Assembly: GCA_943327105.2 (NCBI GenBank)
Contig: CALPVV020000012.1
Location: 1-36,739 of the forward strand
Length of the DNA stretch: 36,739 nucleotides
DNA from: Nitrosovibrio sp. Nv4
GTDB lineage: Bacteria > Bdellovibrionota > UBA1018 > CAIMNF01
Reading direction: 5' to 3'
This document shows positions 34,122 to 36,739 of this stretch, one piece after another. The position numbers were made by a program, and so were the translations under genes. Every line of letters starts with the position of its first letter. Within the stretch, counting starts at the first letter, position 1. Under the pieces are notes generated by a model. It worked only from the letters and a program-made list of their open reading frames with translations. It made no database searches and was not told where the DNA came from.

Positions 34122-35594
34122 ATGGCAGAAAAAATCACTCCCCGCACAGAAGACTTTCCTCAATGGTACCAAGATGTTGTATTGCAAGCCAAGCTTGCCG
34201 ACTACAGTCCGGTGAAGGGGTGCATGGTCATTCGTCCGAACGGTTATTCCATCTGGGAACGCATCCAGCAGGAAATGAATCGTAGAATCAAAGATGCGGG
34301 TGTGCGTAACGCGTATTTCCCAATGTTTATTCCAGAGAGTTTTTTGACCAAAGAAGCTGAACACGTAGAAGGCTTTGCTCCTGAGGTTGCGGTAGTGACC
34401 TATGCAGGAGGTAAAGACCTCGAGGAAAAACTCGTTGTTCGCCCGACCTCTGAAACCATTATTAACTCGATGTTTGCAAAATGGGTCCAAAGTTATCGAG
34501 ACCTTCCGTTACTCATCAACCAATGGGCGAACGTTGTTCGTTGGGAAATGAGAACCCGTTTGTTCCTTCGTACTACTGAATTTCTTTGGCAAGAAGGTCA
34601 CACGTGCCATTCGACTCTTGAAGAAGCAGAAGAGTTTACGATTCGAATGTTGAAAATGTACCATGAGTTTGCTGAAAATGTTCTGGCGATGCCGGTGATT
34701 CCTGGGCGCAAGTCTGATTCTGAAAAGTTCGCAGGTGCGCTTCGCACATTTACCATCGAAGCCATGATGCAAGATGGTAAGGCTTTGCAAGCCGGAACAT
34801 CACATAACTTGAGTGACAACTTTGCAAAGGCTTTCGAAACGAAGTTTCTTGATAAAGACGGAAAACAAAAACACGTTTATCAAACCAGTTGGGGTGTTTC
34901 GACACGTTTGATTGGTGGAATGATCATGACTCACTCTGATGATAAAGGTCTTGTTCTTCCGCCGATGCTGGCTGACACCCATGTGGTGATCGTACCGATC
35001 GTACCGAAAGCGAATCTTGCACCAGCAGTTTACGAGGCTGCAGACAAATTGGCTGCTCAGATCAAGGAAAATGCGGCCGTATTGGGTCTTCCATATCAGG
35101 TTCGTGTTCACGTTGATAAAGACGAAACCAAGCAAGCCGGTTGGAAATTTCACGAGTATGAGTTGATCGGGATTCCGGTTCGTATTGAATTGGGGCCGAG
35201 AGACATTGAAAAACAACAAGCTGTTTTCACTCGTCGTGATAAAGGCGTGAAGGAATTCATTCCACTTGCGGAACTTCCTTCAAAAATTGGCGCTGAATTG
35301 GCGGCTATGCAAAAAGAGCTTCTTGAAAAAGCTCGTGCTCACCGAGAGCAAAATACGCATGATGTTGATTCCTATGATGCATTTAAATCCATGCTGGAAG
35401 AAAAGGGCGGTTTTTACCGAGTGCCTTGGGGCTTAGATCGTGATGCAGAAGCAGCAATCAAGACTGAAACCAAGGCGACACTCCGTTGTTTCTTGCTTGA
35501 TGAGAGCAATGAACCGGTGAAAACTTCGAAACCTTGTTTTAAAACGGGTAAAAAAGACGGCAACGTGATTGCCATCTTTGCCAGAGCGTACTGA
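34122..35594 (+). CDS. proS: Prolyl-tRNA synthetase, archaeal/eukaryotic type
   Basis: ProS charges tRNA-Pro with proline. The 490-residue enzyme is the short type without the editing insertion found in the usual bacterial form. Motif 2 reads [15 protein letters not shown], as in archaeal-type enzymes. Motif 3 lies around [17 protein letters not shown]. The anticodon-binding domain begins near [10 protein letters not shown], and the zinc-domain-like C-terminus ends in FARAY, with the final Tyr typical of this type. The start at 34122 (MAEKITPR) is chosen over 34074, which lies inside ntrY. There is no ribosome site; -10-like TACTAT lies at 34107-34112. pyrF follows with no gap. Confidence 0.95.
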   Translation: MAEKITPRTEDFPQWYQDVVLQAKLADYSPVKGCMVIRPNGYSIWERIQQEMNRRIKDAGVRNAYFPMFIPESFLTKEAEHVEGFAPEVAVVTYAGGKDLEEKLVVRPTSETIINSMFAKWVQSYRDLPLLINQWANVVRWEMRTRLFLRTTEFLWQEGHTCHSTLEEAEEFTIRMLKMYHEFAENVLAMPVIPGRKSDSEKFAGALRTFTIEAMMQDGKALQAGTSHNLSDNFAKAFETKFLDKDGKQKHVYQTSWGVSTRLIGGMIMTHSDDKGLVLPPMLADTHVVIVPIVPKANLAPAVYEAADKLAAQIKENAAVLGLPYQVRVHVDKDETKQAGWKFHEYELIGIPVRIELGPRDIEKQQAVFTRRDKGVKEFIPLAELPSKIGAELAAMQKELLEKARAHREQNTHDVDSYDAFKSMLEEKGGFYRVPWGLDRDAEAAIKTETKATLRCFLLDESNEPVKTSKPCFKTGKKDGNVIAIFARAY

Positions 35595-36311
35595 ATGATG
35601 AACCGAATGACTGACCTTGTGGTCGCGCTTGATTTTAATCAGGCTACTGAAGCTGAAAAGCTGATGAGCGCCTTGCAAGATTTGCCCTTGATTTACAAGG
35701 TTGGTTTAGAGTTGTTTACGGTTGTTGGTCCTGAATGGGTCATGAAGCAGACATCGAGTGGAAAACGAATTTTTCTCGATCTCAAGTTGCATGACATTCC
35801 AAATACGGTGATGAAGACTATACTTCAAATTGAAAAAATGGGAGTTGAGTTCACAACCGTTCATTTGAGTGGCGGCCACAAAATGCTTGATACCATCGCT
35901 GATAATCTGCCACCCGGTTCCAAGTTGAAAGTTCTAGGGGTTAGTGTTCTAACCTCGTTCGAGGAAGAAGAGTGGATTTCAAACATGTCTCTCATCGCAA
36001 AGCTTGGTGCTGCCAGATCGATACACGACTCAGTATTGCATTATGCTGCTTTGGCAAGTGATCATCCTGCGATAGCCGGTATGGTTTGTTCTCCTCATGA
36101 GGTTTCTGAAATCAAGAACAAGCACCATGGTTTATTCTTGATGGTGCCTGGAATCAGGCCAGAGGGTATTGAAAAAAATGATCAGGCACGGGTGATGACT
36201 CCGGAAGAGGCTAACCTTGCCGGTGCCTCGGCAATCGTGGTCGGTCGACCGATCACTCAATCTGAAAATCCACGAAAAATTGCAGAACAGATCCTGCATG
36301 ATCTGACTTAA
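35595..36311 (+). CDS. pyrF: Orotidine 5'-phosphate decarboxylase
   Basis: PyrF makes UMP from OMP, the last step of pyrimidine synthesis. The 238-residue protein has the catalytic block DLKLHDIPNT (62-71, with D62, K64 and D67). It also has VALDF at the start, VHLSGG (about 93-98) and PGIRPEG plus VVGRPIT for phosphate binding near the C-terminus. Its ATG directly follows the proS stop, so it is translationally coupled. A second ATG three bases later is equally possible. The rlmB-like gene starts ten bases downstream. Confidence 0.96.
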   Translation: MMNRMTDLVVALDFNQATEAEKLMSALQDLPLIYKVGLELFTVVGPEWVMKQTSSGKRIFLDLKLHDIPNTVMKTILQIEKMGVEFTTVHLSGGHKMLDTIADNLPPGSKLKVLGVSVLTSFEEEEWISNMSLIAKLGAARSIHDSVLHYAALASDHPAIAGMVCSPHEVSEIKNKHHGLFLMVPGIRPEGIEKNDQARVMTPEEANLAGASAIVVGRPITQSENPRKIAEQILHDLT

Positions 36312-36320
36312 GGAAAAAAA

Positions 36321-36739
36321 ATGGCTGAATCAGAAGTATTTGTAAAAAACCCACACAGTATCCTTGAAGCGTTGAAGCGTCGACCAAAAGAGGTTTTGTC
36401 GGTTAGTCTGCCACGGGATGAATTTGACGGAGTGTGGGAGCAGATCGAAGAACTGGCTAGAAAAAACAAGGTTCGGGTTGAGGAAACTTCTGCTGTTGAT
36501 CGTTCCGCAGGAAGACGTGAGCGAAGTCATTTTAAAAACAACATTGGTGGTCGTGAGAGCGGTCATGGTGCATTGTTGCGTCCAAAAACGTCGATTCCGA
36601 TTGAAACCATGTTTTCGGGAGTAAGTGAATCAAGTCGTGGAGTTTGGCTCGCTTTGGATTCCCTGCAAGACCCGCAAAATTTAGGTGCGATTTTTCGTTC
36701 CGCTTCTTTTTTTGGGGTGAAGGGAATCATCATGACGAC
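36321..36739 (+). CDS. SpoU-family rRNA 2'-O-methyltransferase (RlmB-like), 5' part
   Basis: The first 139 codons of a TrmH/SpoU-family methyltransferase, cut by the window edge. The N-terminal substrate-binding domain runs from residues 6 to about 52 (VKNPHSILEALKRRPKEVLS). After a basic linker, the catalytic SPOUT domain begins with LALDSLQDPQNLGAIFRSAS (motif 1, about 112-131) and FFGVKGIIMT. RlmB, which methylates G2251 of 23S rRNA, is the likeliest assignment; other TrmH-group enzymes cannot be excluded without the C-terminus. AAGGA lies seven bases before the ATG. It follows pyrF closely in the proS operon. Confidence 0.88.
   Translation, partial: MAESEVFVKNPHSILEALKRRPKEVLSVSLPRDEFDGVWEQIEELARKNKVRVEETSAVDRSAGRRERSHFKNNIGGRESGHGALLRPKTSIPIETMFSGVSESSRGVWLALDSLQDPQNLGAIFRSASFFGVKGIIMT

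Overview
The window reads as ordinary chromosome of a Gram-negative bacterium with roughly mid-40s % GC by eye. It has many lipoprotein and outer-membrane barrel genes, a LolB-like lipoprotein, NtrYX, a PhaR-like regulator and an archaeal-type prolyl-tRNA synthetase. From memory of families, this mix fits best with a Bdellovibrionota / former delta-proteobacterial lineage; that placement is inference and no search was run. Genes are packed tightly. No gene-free stretch exceeds 300 bases (the longest, 21353-21638, is 286). I see no insertion sequence, prophage, integrase, CRISPR array or rRNA.

Layout. 1-929 (minus): the 5' part of a tRNA-dihydrouridine synthase and a small lipoprotein with a strong terminator. 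1152-5024 (plus): a membrane protein, a TIGR02757-family protein, TrmO, a secreted glycoside-hydrolase-like protein and an RDD membrane protein. 5002-8286 (minus): tldD, tldE and a small predicted outer-membrane protein. 8480-11256 (plus): two coupled secreted proteins of unknown function, the second large and cysteine-rich. Then tRNA-Phe(GAA) and a small secreted Lys/Ser-rich protein, both minus.

11906-16313 (plus) is a stress block: groES-groEL with a promoter and terminator, then ahpC-ahpF behind an OxyR-like operator. Facing it is a six-gene minus-strand run (20802 down to 16318): predicted outer-membrane barrel, hslO (Hsp33), an unknown secreted protein, lemA, a membrane-anchored TPM/YgcG protein and a soluble TPM protein. 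The window therefore groups several protein-folding and redox-stress functions.

20981-21352 (minus) is a short PhaR-like regulator. 21639-30450 (plus) carries a TPR lipoprotein, a LolB-like lipoprotein, two oligopeptide-ABC ATPases coupled to a pterin carbinolamine dehydratase, a short-chain dehydrogenase, PruA and an M32 carboxypeptidase. The end holds ntrY-ntrX (minus), divergent from proS-pyrF-rlmB-like (plus, cut by the window edge).

No clearly new defence or mobile system is visible. The most useful unexplained signals are: (1) a promoter-plus-leader block shared by two distant genes, the small secreted protein at 11472 and the PhaR-like regulator at 20981; (2) several genes without a Shine-Dalgarno sequence whose best -10 box puts transcription start on or next to the ATG, clearest for pruA, suggesting leaderless mRNAs; (3) the Hsp33-LemA-TPM run with its uncharacterised member; and (4) the secreted pair at 8480-11256.
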